Part shown: piece by piece, positions 1 to 7,785 of the stretch
How the letters are laid out: each line of letters begins with the position of its first letter
Position numbering within the stretch: position 1 is the first letter of the stretch
Assembly: GCF_023016265.1 (NCBI RefSeq)
Contig: NZ_CP095412.1
Location: forward strand, 3,968,001 to 4,032,000
Source of the DNA: Blastococcus sp. PRF04-17
Lineage (GTDB): Bacteria > Actinomycetota > Actinomycetes > Mycobacteriales > Geodermatophilaceae
Reading direction: 5' to 3'
Length of the DNA: 64,000 nucleotides
Notes under the pieces: generated by a model
Seen by the model: the letters and a program-made list of their open reading frames with translations, nothing else
Databases searched by the model: none
What the model was told of the DNA's origin: nothing
Program-made: the position numbers and the translations under genes

Positions 1-112
1 GTCGCGGACCGCGCTTCGCCCCGACGAACTACCGCCGCATCTAGCCCCGCCGCCGCGACTGTGCGCAGATCCACGTCATCGGCAGCGGATGAGGTGGATG
101 CGCGCACAACGG

Positions 113-721
113 TCAGCTGGCCGCGGCGCGCAGCTCTGCGTAGCGGGCGGCGCACTGCTCCATCGTCGGCAGCAGGCCCTGTTCCTGTGCCTCCGCCAGC
201 GAGGGGGCTGCCCGGTCCTTCGCCGAGAACTCGAACTCGAGGCCGGAGGGCCAGGGGAGGTCGAGCTCCGGGTCCATCGGGTCGATCCCGAACTCGCGGC
301 CGGGGGAGTACCCGGTGGACACCAGATAGGTGACCGAGCTGTGGTCGGCCAGCGACACGAAGGCGTGGCCCAGCCCCTCGGCGAGGTAGACCGCACGCGG
401 CTGATCGCTGTCCAGCAGCACCGAGTCGTGGACGCCGAAGGTCGGGGAACCGACCCGGATGTCGACGACGACGTCCAGGACCCGGCCCGCGGGGCAGTAG
501 ACGTACTTGGCCTGACCGGGTGGGACGAGCGCGAAGTGCACGCCCCGCAGGACGCCGCGGGCGGAGACGCTGTGGTTGGCCTGCGCGACGGTCAGGCCGA
601 AACCCGTCGCCTCGGCGAGGACGTCGGCCTTGTACCACTCGGTGAAGCGCCCGCGGGAGTCCCCGTGCGGCACCAGATCGAGGACATAGCTGTCCGGCAC
701 GGCCAGTTCGCGGAGCTGCAC
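113..721 (-). CDS. rmlC: dTDP-4-dehydrorhamnose 3,5-epimerase
   Basis: The enzyme converts dTDP-4-keto-6-deoxyglucose to dTDP-4-keto-L-rhamnose on the route to dTDP-L-rhamnose, a cytoplasmic precursor of cell-wall rhamnose. The 202 aa length is normal for the cupin-fold RmlC family. The N-terminal DSRGRFTEWY segment, the catalytic histidine at residue 62 in GVLRGVHF and the tyrosines in SVTYLVSTGYSPGRE match the family. The start is GTG at 721. A TACCGT box lies six bases upstream, which suggests a leaderless transcript as well as possible co-transcription from fbiB, whose stop is 27 bases away. No other rhamnose gene is in the window. Confidence 0.93.
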   Translation of the reverse strand: MQLRELAVPDSYVLDLVPHGDSRGRFTEWYKADVLAEATGFGLTVAQANHSVSARGVLRGVHFALVPPGQAKYVYCPAGRVLDVVVDIRVGSPTFGVHDSVLLDSDQPRAVYLAEGLGHAFVSLADHSSVTYLVSTGYSPGREFGIDPMDPELDLPWPSGLEFEFSAKDRAAPSLAEAQEQGLLPTMEQCAARYAELRAAAS

Positions 722-727
722 GCCTCG

Positions 728-733
728 ACGGTA
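728..733 (-). promoter_or_regulatory. probable -10 box for leaderless rmlC
   Basis: On the minus strand TACCGT (TANNNT form) sits six bases before the GTG start of rmlC, so the predicted transcript would begin at or next to the start codon. No clear -35 box was identified. Confidence 0.4.
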
Positions 734-748
734 ACCACGTGGGGTGGG

Positions 749-1807
749 TCAGGTCGGCGTGGTCCCCAGCCACAACCTCCCGACGAGTGAGGAGCCGCCG
801 GGCGTGCCCACCGGCTCCCACCGGGTGGTCCAGCCGTCGGCGTGCAGCTGCACCACCGCCGCGCCGAGCAGCGCCCCCAGGTTGAGCGCGGTGGTGGTGC
901 TGAGCGCGTCGGTGAGGTGGACGTCCACCACGCCGTCGCCCTCACCCCCGTAGCGGAACACGACCGGGAACTCCGGGAGGGCGCCGCTCGCGACCCGGAA
1001 CGCGTCGGCGACGGCGGCCAGCTCCCCGGGACGGGGCACGAGCTCGTCCGCCGGTACGCGCGACCCGACCAGGTCGCGCGCGCCGTAGGGGAAGAGGTCG
1101 TCCTGCGGCAGCCGCACCAGCGGGCGGGTGCCGTCGTCGGGATCCGGCTGCTGCACCCGCAGGCCGCGCACCACGGCCACGGGGACCCCGGCGAGCTTTC
1201 CTTTCACCAGGTCGGCGGCCGAGGCGATCTCGTCGACCACGGCGACCCGGGTCGTCTCCAGCCGGTTGCCGTGGGCGTCGACGGTGCCGCGGAAGTCGGT
1301 GAGCGCCCGGATCCCGGCCGACCCCACGGCGACGTCGGTGAGCCCCTCGCGCCAGGTACGACCGAAGGTGTCGCTCACCACGACGGCGACGTCGACGCCC
1401 AGGAGTTCGCCGAGCCGGTCGCGCAGCCGGCGGGCCGAGGCGTCGCCGTCCTCGGGCAGGAGGACCAGCGCGTCCTGCCCGACGTTGGAGGCGTCGATGC
1501 CGGCGGCCGCGACCACCCAGCCCTGCTGCGTCTGCACGATGGCCAGCGGCCCGCGACGGGCGACGACCCGGACCGCCTCGTCCTCGACGGCCTGCAGGCG
1601 CAGCTGCTCCCGGTCGGCGCCGGGCGGCACGGGCACCAGGCGGCCCTCCGCCTTGGACACGATCTTCGACGTGACGACGACGACGTCACCGTCGGCCAGC
1701 CAGGGCGCGGCCCCCGCGATCGCGCCGGCCACGTCGTCGCCGGGCGCGAACTCGGGGAGTCCCGGCACCGGGTGGATCGACAGGCCCGTCGTCGCCTGCT
1801 CAGACAC
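749..1807 (-). CDS. fbiB: coenzyme F420-0:L-glutamate ligase (CofE/FbiB type)
   Basis: The enzyme adds gamma-linked glutamates to F420-0, completing the redox cofactor F420. Residues 1 to about 250 carry the CofE ligase domain ([36 protein letters not shown]). The GTG start overlaps the fbiA stop by eight bases, so the two genes are translationally coupled. At 352 aa it is about 100 residues shorter than mycobacterial FbiB (448 aa, recalled). The C-terminal tail of about 100 residues is not long enough for the complete FMN-dependent nitroreductase domain that reduces dehydro-F420-0 in mycobacteria. The ligase assignment is firm; what the tail does is open. Confidence 0.93.
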   Translation of the reverse strand: MSEQATTGLSIHPVPGLPEFAPGDDVAGAIAGAAPWLADGDVVVVTSKIVSKAEGRLVPVPPGADREQLRLQAVEDEAVRVVARRGPLAIVQTQQGWVVAAAGIDASNVGQDALVLLPEDGDASARRLRDRLGELLGVDVAVVVSDTFGRTWREGLTDVAVGSAGIRALTDFRGTVDAHGNRLETTRVAVVDEIASAADLVKGKLAGVPVAVVRGLRVQQPDPDDGTRPLVRLPQDDLFPYGARDLVGSRVPADELVPRPGELAAVADAFRVASGALPEFPVVFRYGGEGDGVVDVHLTDALSTTTALNLGALLGAAVVQLHADGWTTRWEPVGTPGGSSLVGRLWLGTTPT

Positions 1808-2759
1808 CGGCGGCGTCCAGGGCGGCGCGGGCCAGGGCCGTCGTGGCCTCGGGCGACGACATCATCAGCGGCACCTCGCGGACGTCGACCCCCGGCACCG
1901 TCGCACCGTCGCCGGGTGCCACGAGCCAGGCGTCCAGCAGCCCGCCGTCGCTGCGCGCCCCGTAGTGCCGGCCCACCCCTTCGGCGCTCACCTCGATGCC
2001 CAGGACGGGCAGGCAGCGGTCCGCCATGCCGCGCACGACCGAGCCCCCGACGATCGGGGAGACGCCGGCCACGCGGGCCGGGGACGCGGTCAGCGCCTCA
2101 CGCACCCCGGCGACCCCCAGGATGGTGCCGATCGACACCACGGGGTTCGACGGCGCCAGCAGCACCGCGTCGGCCGCCGTGAACGCCTCGACGACCCCGG
2201 GCCCCGGGCGGGCGGTGTCCACGCCGATCTGCACGAAGCCGGCGGGTTCCAGCCCGGCCCCGTACCGCACCCACCACTCCTGGAAGTGGATCGCGCGCCG
2301 ACCGCCGCTGTCTGGGTCGGTGACGACGACGTGGGTCTCCACCCGCTGGTCGCTCATCGGCAGCAGCGTGACGCCGGGCTGCCATCGGTCGGCGAGCGCC
2401 GCGGTCACCGCCGACAGCGGATAGCCCGCGTCGAGCATCCGCGTGCGCACCAGGTGCGTGGCGAGGTCGCGGTCACCGAGGCCGAACCAGTCGGGGTCGG
2501 CCCCGTAGCCGGCCAGCTCCTCCTTGACCGTCCAGCTCTCGCCGGTCCGGCCCCAGCCACGCTCCTCGTCGATGCCGCCGCCGAGGGTGTACATGACCGT
2601 GTCGAGGTCCGGACAGATGCGCAGGCCGTGCATCGTCACGTCGTCGCCGGTGTTGACGACGGCGGTGATGCCCGCCTCCGGGGCCGCGGCCCGGACTCCG
2701 CGGAGGAAACGAGCCCCTCCGGTCCCACCGGCCAGCACGACGATCTCCACGAAAGACAT
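1800..2759 (-). CDS. fbiA: 2-phospho-L-lactate / phosphoenolpyruvyl transferase of F420 synthesis
   Basis: CofD/FbiA transfers the phospholactyl-type group from the guanylylated donor to the deazaflavin FO, giving F420-0 or dehydro-F420-0. The 319 aa protein begins with the family signature [14 protein letters not shown], followed by VNTGDD and [13 protein letters not shown], with [11 protein letters not shown] in the second half. Length is normal. The ATG start at 2759 faces whiB2 across a 230-base divergent region, the same arrangement as Rv3261 (fbiA) and Rv3260c (whiB2) in M. tuberculosis. It is the first gene of fbiA-fbiB, probably continuing into rmlC. Confidence 0.95.
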   Translation of the reverse strand: MSFVEIVVLAGGTGGARFLRGVRAAAPEAGITAVVNTGDDVTMHGLRICPDLDTVMYTLGGGIDEERGWGRTGESWTVKEELAGYGADPDWFGLGDRDLATHLVRTRMLDAGYPLSAVTAALADRWQPGVTLLPMSDQRVETHVVVTDPDSGGRRAIHFQEWWVRYGAGLEPAGFVQIGVDTARPGPGVVEAFTAADAVLLAPSNPVVSIGTILGVAGVREALTASPARVAGVSPIVGGSVVRGMADRCLPVLGIEVSAEGVGRHYGARSDGGLLDAWLVAPGDGATVPGVDVREVPLMMSSPEATTALARAALDAAGV

Positions 2760-2875
2760 CGTGCCCGATGGTCACTTGTCGACTGTTCTGCGGGCGTGTC
2801 GGGGGTCGCAGCGAGAACTGACGAACGAGTGTGACGCCTGTGGCTGGTGTGGCGTGTCGCTTACACCGGGCGAAG

Positions 2876-2905
2876 TTGACGGGCAGGCAACGACACGCGT
2901 GTAAT
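2876..2905 (+). promoter_or_regulatory. probable sigma-70-type promoter of whiB2
   Basis: TTGACG (2876-2881) and TGTAAT (2900-2905) are separated by 18 bases. Transcription would start near 2912, leaving a 5' UTR of about 80 bases before the ATG at 2991. The region is shared with the divergent fbiA gene. Confidence 0.5.
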
Positions 2906-2990
2906 TCCGGCGATGTCATCGCGTGCAGGGCGGTCCGGGAACGTCCCGGGGACCGCGCACCGGGACAAGATCGAGAGGGGACGCAACGTC

Positions 2991-3338
2991 ATGGCCGAGG
3001 TCTCGTGGCTCAGCGACTACGTCAACGGGAACGACCGGAACGACCGCTTCGCCGCCTCTCCGCTGGGGCAGGCGAGCCACGGCATCGCCGGCCTGCTCGG
3101 CATCGGCGCCGAGGCCGACGCCCAGTCGTGGCAGGAGCAGGCGCTGTGCGCCGAGACCGACCCCGAGGCGTTCTTCCCCGAGAAGGGCGGCTCGACCCGC
3201 GAGGCGAAGAAGATCTGCACCGGGTGCGAGGTCAAGGCGCAGTGCCTGGAGTACGCCCTGGCCAACGACGAGCGCTTCGGCATCTGGGGTGGGCTGTCGG
3301 AGCGGGAGCGCCGCCGGCTGCGCCGCCGCGCCGTCTGA
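2991..3338 (+). CDS. whiB2: WhiB-family iron-sulfur transcription factor (WhiB2/WhmD-like)
   Basis: WhiB proteins bind a 4Fe-4S cluster and act with the primary sigma factor. WhiB2/WhmD is linked to septation and sporulation in actinobacteria. In this 115 aa protein the four cluster cysteines are C53, C76, C79 and C85 (CxxC spacing), followed by the GIWGG turn at 97-101 and a basic C-terminal tail ERERRRLRRR. The ATG at 2991 is chosen because GAGAGGGG lies about ten bases upstream; an ATG at 2913 would add an unlikely leader. Position beside fbiA supports the WhiB2 assignment. A strong hairpin follows the stop. Confidence 0.93.
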   Translation: MAEVSWLSDYVNGNDRNDRFAASPLGQASHGIAGLLGIGAEADAQSWQEQALCAETDPEAFFPEKGGSTREAKKICTGCEVKAQCLEYALANDERFGIWGGLSERERRRLRRRAV

Positions 3339-3380
3339 AGCACACGTCAGCTGACCCGCTGACCCCTCCGCGGGTCACTC

Positions 3381-3415
3381 CCACAGCCGCCGACGGTCTC
3401 CGTCGGCGGCTGTGG
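3381..3415 (+). terminator. strong hairpin terminator after whiB2
   Basis: A perfect 16 bp stem (3381-3396 with 3400-3415) closed by a TCT loop sits 43 bases after the whiB2 stop. There is no T tract, which is usual for actinobacterial terminators. It also lies just before the next gene start at 3429. Confidence 0.8.
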
Positions 3416-3428
3416 TGCTATTCGGGGC

Positions 3429-4235
3429 GTGTCCGCCCGTACCGTCCGGTTCGCCGTCGGCCGGGCGGATGTCGCCCGAGCGCTCCGGGCGGCCGCCCCG
3501 CTGATGGCCGACCTCCGGGCGCCGGTGACCGCCCGGGCGCCGTGGCTCACCGCCGTCCTCAACGGAACGGCGGCCCGCCGTTCGATCGGTACCCGGCCCG
3601 TCGCGGTCGTGGTCGAGGGGCCCGGACGGCCCGACGCCGCAGCCTTCCTCACCGCTCCCCGGCGGAGACCGACGGGGGAGGTGCGGCTGCTCGGGCAGGG
3701 CGTCGGTCCGACGCCGCCGGGCCGACCGCCGTTCCGGCTGCTCGCCCGGGACCGGGCAGCGGCCGAGCTGCTCGCCGACGGGATCTGCCGGCTCCTGGGC
3801 GGGACCCGCTCCCTGCGTCTCGTGGGGCTGCCGCTCGGCGACCCGACCGCCCGGGCGCTGTCGGTCCGGCTGCCCGACGGGCTGATCGCCAACGGCCGCA
3901 GCACCCGGGTCCTGGACGAGCTCGACACCGTGGGCACGGTGGCCCGGAGCCGCGACCCGGGGGACGTCGACCGGTGGCTGCCGCAGCTCCTCGAGCGCGT
4001 GCCGGTGCGGCGGGAGGCCGAGCTGCTCCGCGCGTCGGCCCGCCTGCACGCCGCGATCGGGCAGCTCGAGGTGGCCGTCGTCGCCGAGCGCGGCCTGCTG
4101 CGCGCCGGCCTGCTCACGCTGGTCGACGGTGCCGACCGCTGGCCGTGGTGGGGGTGGAGCGCAGGCGGTGGCCTCGGCAGCGAGATGGGCGCCCCACTGG
4201 TCGCGATGACCGCGCCGGCCCGCCGCTGGCCCTGA
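3429..4235 (+). CDS. hypothetical protein
   Basis: This 268 aa Arg/Ala/Leu-rich protein has no family I recognise. It shows no signal peptide, membrane span or obvious catalytic motif. A hydrophobic helix-prone centre and the C-terminal sequence RWPWWGWSAGGGLGSEMG stand out. The start is GTG at 3429, 13 bases after the whiB2 terminator, so it must have its own promoter; CTATTC just upstream could be a leaderless -10. GC3 bias in this frame supports coding. It sits between whiB2 and the metallopeptidase gene, a place with no counterpart that I recall in mycobacteria. Confidence 0.65.
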   Translation: MSARTVRFAVGRADVARALRAAAPLMADLRAPVTARAPWLTAVLNGTAARRSIGTRPVAVVVEGPGRPDAAAFLTAPRRRPTGEVRLLGQGVGPTPPGRPPFRLLARDRAAAELLADGICRLLGGTRSLRLVGLPLGDPTARALSVRLPDGLIANGRSTRVLDELDTVGTVARSRDPGDVDRWLPQLLERVPVRREAELLRASARLHAAIGQLEVAVVAERGLLRAGLLTLVDGADRWPWWGWSAGGGLGSEMGAPLVAMTAPARRWP

Positions 4236-4243
4236 CCGCCGGG

Positions 4244-5131
4244 TCAGCCGCCCAGCCGCAGCTCGCTGCCGCCCGTCGCCGGCGCGCGGTCGTCGCCGAG
4301 TTCGACGGTCCCGTCGGCCGGAACCCAGCCCGCGTCGTCCTCGCCGGGCCGCGGCTCGACCGTGACCACCACCTCGTAGGCCGCCCCGGTGGGCTCCGGC
4401 GGCGTCCCGTTCGGGCGGAGGTGGATCGGGAAGCGCCCGGACACCCGCACGGCCTCTCCGTCGCGGTCCACCCGCAGCTCCGGCTCGGTCAGCTCCGCGG
4501 ACAGGGTCTGGGACCGCACGCACCCCGCGGCCACGGGATCGCCCGGCGCCCGGTCGGACAGGCAATTGTGGGTGGGCAGCTCGAGTCGTGCCGTGGTGCG
4601 CCCGCGGTCCGACGTCAGGGTGAGCCGCGGATAGGTCACCGTGACCCCCACGGCCCGGCGCTCGAGGACGACGCCCTCGAACGCCAGCCGCGCCTCGACG
4701 CCGTGCCGCTCCGGGGCCCGGTCAGCCACGTCGGGCCGGTCCCGGTCCACCGTGGCCAGGGCCGCCGCCGTCCCGACCCCGATGAGGACGACCGCGCAGG
4801 CGGCCGCCAGCAGGGCCGGCGTCCGGGTCGCCGGTCGCGGGCGGGCCCCGGTCGCCGGTCCGACGGCCGGCAGCGCGGCGAGCGCCGGCCAGCCCGAGCC
4901 CGCCGAGGTCCGGGCGCCCGGCGAGCCGGGCGGGTGCTCCAGGAAGGCGGGCAGGTCGTCGTGCCGTTCCGGCGGCGGTGGCGGCCGGTCGGCGCGCCGG
5001 CGGACGACGAGCGCCGTGAGCAGGGCCACCAGCGCGAGGAGGGCGAGCCCGAGGACGGCGCCCAGCACGAGCCAGGGCAGCGTCGACGACGCCGCCTGCT
5101 CACTCCCGGCCAGATGCATCCCGACCAGCAT
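4244..5131 (-). CDS. hypothetical two-span membrane protein with extracytoplasmic domain
   Basis: The ATG at 5131 lies 20 bases after the upstream metallopeptidase-fold gene and gives a 295 aa protein. Residues about 16-43 form one transmembrane helix (LVLGAVLGLALLALVALL). A proline-rich cytoplasmic linker follows (RPPPPPERHDDLPAFLEHPP), then a second helix at about 105-128. The remaining 165 residues would be outside the cell and are rich in beta-strand patterns, with two cysteines (HNCLSD and AGCVRS) that could form a disulfide. An upstream in-frame extension is arginine-rich and rejected. I do not recognise the family. It is probably co-transcribed with the gene before it. Confidence 0.65.
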   Translation of the reverse strand: MLVGMHLAGSEQAASSTLPWLVLGAVLGLALLALVALLTALVVRRRADRPPPPPERHDDLPAFLEHPPGSPGARTSAGSGWPALAALPAVGPATGARPRPATRTPALLAAACAVVLIGVGTAAALATVDRDRPDVADRAPERHGVEARLAFEGVVLERRAVGVTVTYPRLTLTSDRGRTTARLELPTHNCLSDRAPGDPVAAGCVRSQTLSAELTEPELRVDRDGEAVRVSGRFPIHLRPNGTPPEPTGAAYEVVVTVEPRPGEDDAGWVPADGTVELGDDRAPATGGSELRLGG

Positions 5132-5151
5132 CGCAGGGGAGCGGGGCGCCC

Positions 5152-5622
5152 TTAGCCGGTCGGGTCGATCTCCTCGGGGTCGCGGCCGAGCAGGGCCGCG
5201 ATCTGGTCCACGACGACGTCGCGCACCAGATCGGCGAGGTCCTCGCGGTCGTGCGCGCGGATCTCCAGGGGCCGCCGGTACACGACGATGCGGGGAGGGA
5301 CGTCCCGGCCGTTCACCCGCTGCGCCGGCAGCACCCGGGCCAGCGGCACGCTGCCGTCGTCCAGCACGTCGGCGTCGAGGACGACCTCGTCGGGGTTCGT
5401 GTGGTCGACCCACGGGACGTCCTCGACGGCGAACTCCACGCCGGCGAGCTCCCGCTCCCAGCGCCGCTCGATGTCCTCGACGGCGTCGAGGACCATGTCG
5501 TCGAACTGCTCGGCCCTGCTGCGGGCCAGCGGGACCTCGGCCGGCACGAGCCGTCCGCGCAGGCCCCGGCCGTGCCGGTCGCGGCGGGGACGGCTGTGCG
5601 GGCGGCGGGGCGGACGCGTCAT
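5152..5622 (-). CDS. metallopeptidase-fold protein (Rv3259-like) without HExxH
   Basis: The 156 aa protein resembles the small zincin-like family next to whiB2, DUF3499 and manB in actinobacteria (Rv3259 in M. tuberculosis). The C-terminal helix that carries the zinc motif HExxH in other branches reads VRDVVVDQIAALLG here, so both zinc histidines are missing. I therefore do not predict peptidase activity. The start ATG at 5622 is preferred because the first residues MTRPPRRPHSR are typical and a TAGGCT box lies ten bases upstream. The divergent region to DUF3499 is about 165 bases. Confidence 0.75.
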   Translation of the reverse strand: MTRPPRRPHSRPRRDRHGRGLRGRLVPAEVPLARSRAEQFDDMVLDAVEDIERRWERELAGVEFAVEDVPWVDHTNPDEVVLDADVLDDGSVPLARVLPAQRVNGRDVPPRIVVYRRPLEIRAHDREDLADLVRDVVVDQIAALLGRDPEEIDPTG

Positions 5623-5787
5623 GACGGGGGAGAGCCTACGGCCGAGCAGGGGCACCCGGCCGGTGTCGAGGCCCGCGGGGTCATCGTGCAGGATGGGGCT
5701 CGGCGTCCGGCGGACCGGAGATTTCCGGTGCGCCTGCTCCCATCGACCGCCCAGCGGCATTACTGTGCCCAGCGTGAGGAACCGGTG

Positions 5788-6138
5788 GTGAGGCAGTCAC
5801 GTCGCTGCTCGCGCAGCGGCTGCGCGCAACCGGCAGCGGCGACCCTGACCTACGTCTACGCGGAGTCGACCGCTGTCGTGGGTCCCCTGGCGACCTTCTC
5901 GGAGCCGCACAGCTACGACCTCTGCGAGTTCCACGCCGGGCGGCTGACCGTGCCCCGTGGCTGGGAGGTCGTGCGGCACGAGATCGACCTCGACGACTCC
6001 GGGCCGACCGGGGACGACCTGCTCGCCCTCGCCGACGCCGTCCGCGAGGCGGCCCGCCCCGAGCCGCCGCGCGACCCCGCGGACGACGGCAGCGGCACCC
6101 GCCGCGGCCACCTGCGGGTGCTGCCCGACCTCGGTTAG
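5788..6138 (+). CDS. DUF3499 family zinc-ribbon-like protein
   Basis: This 116 aa protein matches the DUF3499 family (Rv3258c position) in sequence style and neighbourhood. Cysteines in RRCSRSGC near the N-terminus and CEFH about 40 residues later form a likely zinc-binding knuckle. The family function is unknown. The GTG at 5788 is chosen because TGAGGA ends seven bases upstream; the GTG at 5785 is the alternative. A 60-base palindromic element starts one base after the stop, and manB follows. Confidence 0.82.
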   Translation: MRQSRRCSRSGCAQPAAATLTYVYAESTAVVGPLATFSEPHSYDLCEFHAGRLTVPRGWEVVRHEIDLDDSGPTGDDLLALADAVREAARPEPPRDPADDGSGTRRGHLRVLPDLG

Positions 6139-6139
6139 C

Positions 6140-6199
6140 GAAAGGACCCCGCTGCCCCCCGCCGCTCGCACGCTCGCGGCGGGCCCCTGCAGCGGGGCC
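6140..6199 (+). repeat. 3' hairpin repeat, copy A
   Basis: Copy of the window-wide palindromic family, one base after the DUF3499 stop. The outer stem is 6147-6155 with 6189-6197 (nine perfect pairs) flanked by GG/CC across a bulged A. The inner stem is 6158-6165 with 6176-6183 (eight perfect pairs). The apical loop is TCGCACGCTC. Confidence 0.8.
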
Positions 6200-6201
6200 G
6201 A

Positions 6202-6207
6202 TAAGGT
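6202..6207 (+). promoter_or_regulatory. probable -10 box for leaderless manB
   Basis: TAAGGT lies seven bases before the GTG start of manB, the spacing expected if transcription begins at the start codon. No ribosome binding site is present between the box and the start. Confidence 0.45.
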
Positions 6208-6214
6208 CCGTCCC

Positions 6215-7579
6215 GTGCGCGACCTCTCCTCGATAATCAAGGCCTACGACGTCCGTGGCGTCGTCCCCGACGAGTGGGACGAGGACACCAGCCGCGCGAT
6301 CGGCGCGGCCTTCGCCGAGTTCGTCCGCGCCGACAGCGGGGCCACCTCGGTGGTCACCGCGCACGACATGCGCGACTCGTCCATCCCGCTGTCGCGGGCG
6401 TTCGCCGAGGGCGTGATCAGCCGCGGCGTCGACGTCGTGGAGGCCGGCCTCGGCTCGACCGACCTGCTGTACTTCGCGGCCGGCTCGCTGCAGCTGCCGG
6501 GCGCCATGTTCACCGCGAGCCACAACCCGGCGCAGTACAACGGCATCAAGATGTGCCGGGCCGGGGCCGCGCCGATCGGGCAGGACTCCGGTCTGGCCGC
6601 GATCCGCGAGGCCGCCGAGCGCAACTCCTACGACCGGGCGCCGGACCGGGTCGGCGAGGTCACCTCCCGCGACGTCCTCGCCGAGTACGCCGCCCACCTC
6701 CGCTCGCTGGTCGACCTGTCGACCATCCGCCCGCTCAAGGTCGTCGTCGACGCGGGCAACGGCATGGGCGGGCACACCGTGCCGGTCGTGCTGGCGGGCC
6801 TCCCGCTGGAGATCGTGCCGCTGTACTTCGAGCTCGACGGCACGTTCCCCAACCACGAGGCCAATCCGCTCGACCCGGCCAACCTGGTCGATCTGCAGGC
6901 GGCCGTCACCCGCCACGGCGCCGACATCGGTCTGGCCTTCGACGGCGACGCCGACCGCGTGTTCGTCGTCGACGAGACCGGCGCCCCGGTGAGTCCGTCG
7001 GCGGTCACCGCCCTGGTCGCCGTCCGCGAGCTCGCCAAGGGGCGCGGCAACGTGATCATCCACAACCTGATCACCTCCCGGGCGGTGCCCGAGATCGTGC
7101 GCGAGCACGGCGGGGAGCCGGTCCGCACGCGGGTCGGCCACTCGTTCATCAAGGCCGAGATGGCGCGTACCGACGCCGTCTTCGGCGGCGAGCACTCCGC
7201 GCACTACTACTTCCGGGACTTCTGGCGGGCCGACACCGGCATGCTGGCCGCGATGCACGTGCTCGCGGCACTGGGCGAGCAGGGCCGCCCCCTCTCCGAG
7301 CTGACCGCGGCATACAGCCGCTACGCCGCCTCGGGTGAGATCAACTCCACCGTGGCGGACGCGAAGGCGAGCTCGGCCACGGTCCGCGACGCGTTCGCGG
7401 AGCAGGACGGCGTCACGGTGGACGAGCTCGACGGGCTGACCGTCGACCTGCCCGACGGCTCGTGGTTCAACCTGCGGGCCAGCAACACCGAGCCGCTGCT
7501 GCGGCTCAACGTCGAGGCGCCCGACGAGGCGCGGATGATCGAGCTACGGGACCAGGTCCTGGGAATGGTGCGCGCATGA
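6215..7579 (+). CDS. manB: phosphomannomutase / phosphoglucomutase
   Basis: The enzyme interconverts mannose-6-phosphate and mannose-1-phosphate, the step before GDP-mannose for envelope glycolipids and glycans. All alpha-D-phosphohexomutase motifs are present in the 454 aa protein: TASHNP with the phosphoserine at 102, the metal loop DGDADR near residue 240, GGEHSAHYYF for sugar choice, and the phosphate loop RASNTEPLLR near the C-terminus. The start is GTG at 6215. The stop overlaps the start of the Trm112 gene (ATGA), forming manB-Trm112-SIS. Gene order equals Rv3257c-Rv3255c. Confidence 0.94.
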   Translation: MRDLSSIIKAYDVRGVVPDEWDEDTSRAIGAAFAEFVRADSGATSVVTAHDMRDSSIPLSRAFAEGVISRGVDVVEAGLGSTDLLYFAAGSLQLPGAMFTASHNPAQYNGIKMCRAGAAPIGQDSGLAAIREAAERNSYDRAPDRVGEVTSRDVLAEYAAHLRSLVDLSTIRPLKVVVDAGNGMGGHTVPVVLAGLPLEIVPLYFELDGTFPNHEANPLDPANLVDLQAAVTRHGADIGLAFDGDADRVFVVDETGAPVSPSAVTALVAVRELAKGRGNVIIHNLITSRAVPEIVREHGGEPVRTRVGHSFIKAEMARTDAVFGGEHSAHYYFRDFWRADTGMLAAMHVLAALGEQGRPLSELTAAYSRYAASGEINSTVADAKASSATVRDAFAEQDGVTVDELDGLTVDLPDGSWFNLRASNTEPLLRLNVEAPDEARMIELRDQVLGMVRA

Positions 7580-7785
7580 CCGAGGGCACGACGCACGCGA
7601 GCGGGCCGTTGGGCCTGGATCCCCAGCTGCTGGCCATCCTGGCGTGTCCCGACACGCACCACAGCCCGTTGACCGTCGACGAGGCCGCGGGCGAGCTGCT
7701 CTGCACCACCTGCGACCGCGCCTTCCCGGTCCGCGACGGCATCCCCGTACTGCTGCTGGACGAGGCGCGGCACAGGTCGGCATGA
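7576..7785 (+). CDS. Trm112 family zinc-ribbon protein
   Basis: This 69 aa protein has the Trm112/UPF0434 pattern: LLAILACPD near the N-terminus, LLCTTCDRAFPVRDGIPVLL in the middle. The three cysteines and a nearby histidine could bind zinc. In eukaryotes Trm112 activates methyltransferases; the bacterial role is unclear. The start and stop both overlap neighbours by ATGA junctions (manB before, SIS-domain gene after), so all three are translationally coupled. That placement suggests a job tied to mannose-phosphate metabolism, which is inference. Confidence 0.88.
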   Translation: MTEGTTHASGPLGLDPQLLAILACPDTHHSPLTVDEAAGELLCTTCDRAFPVRDGIPVLLLDEARHRSA

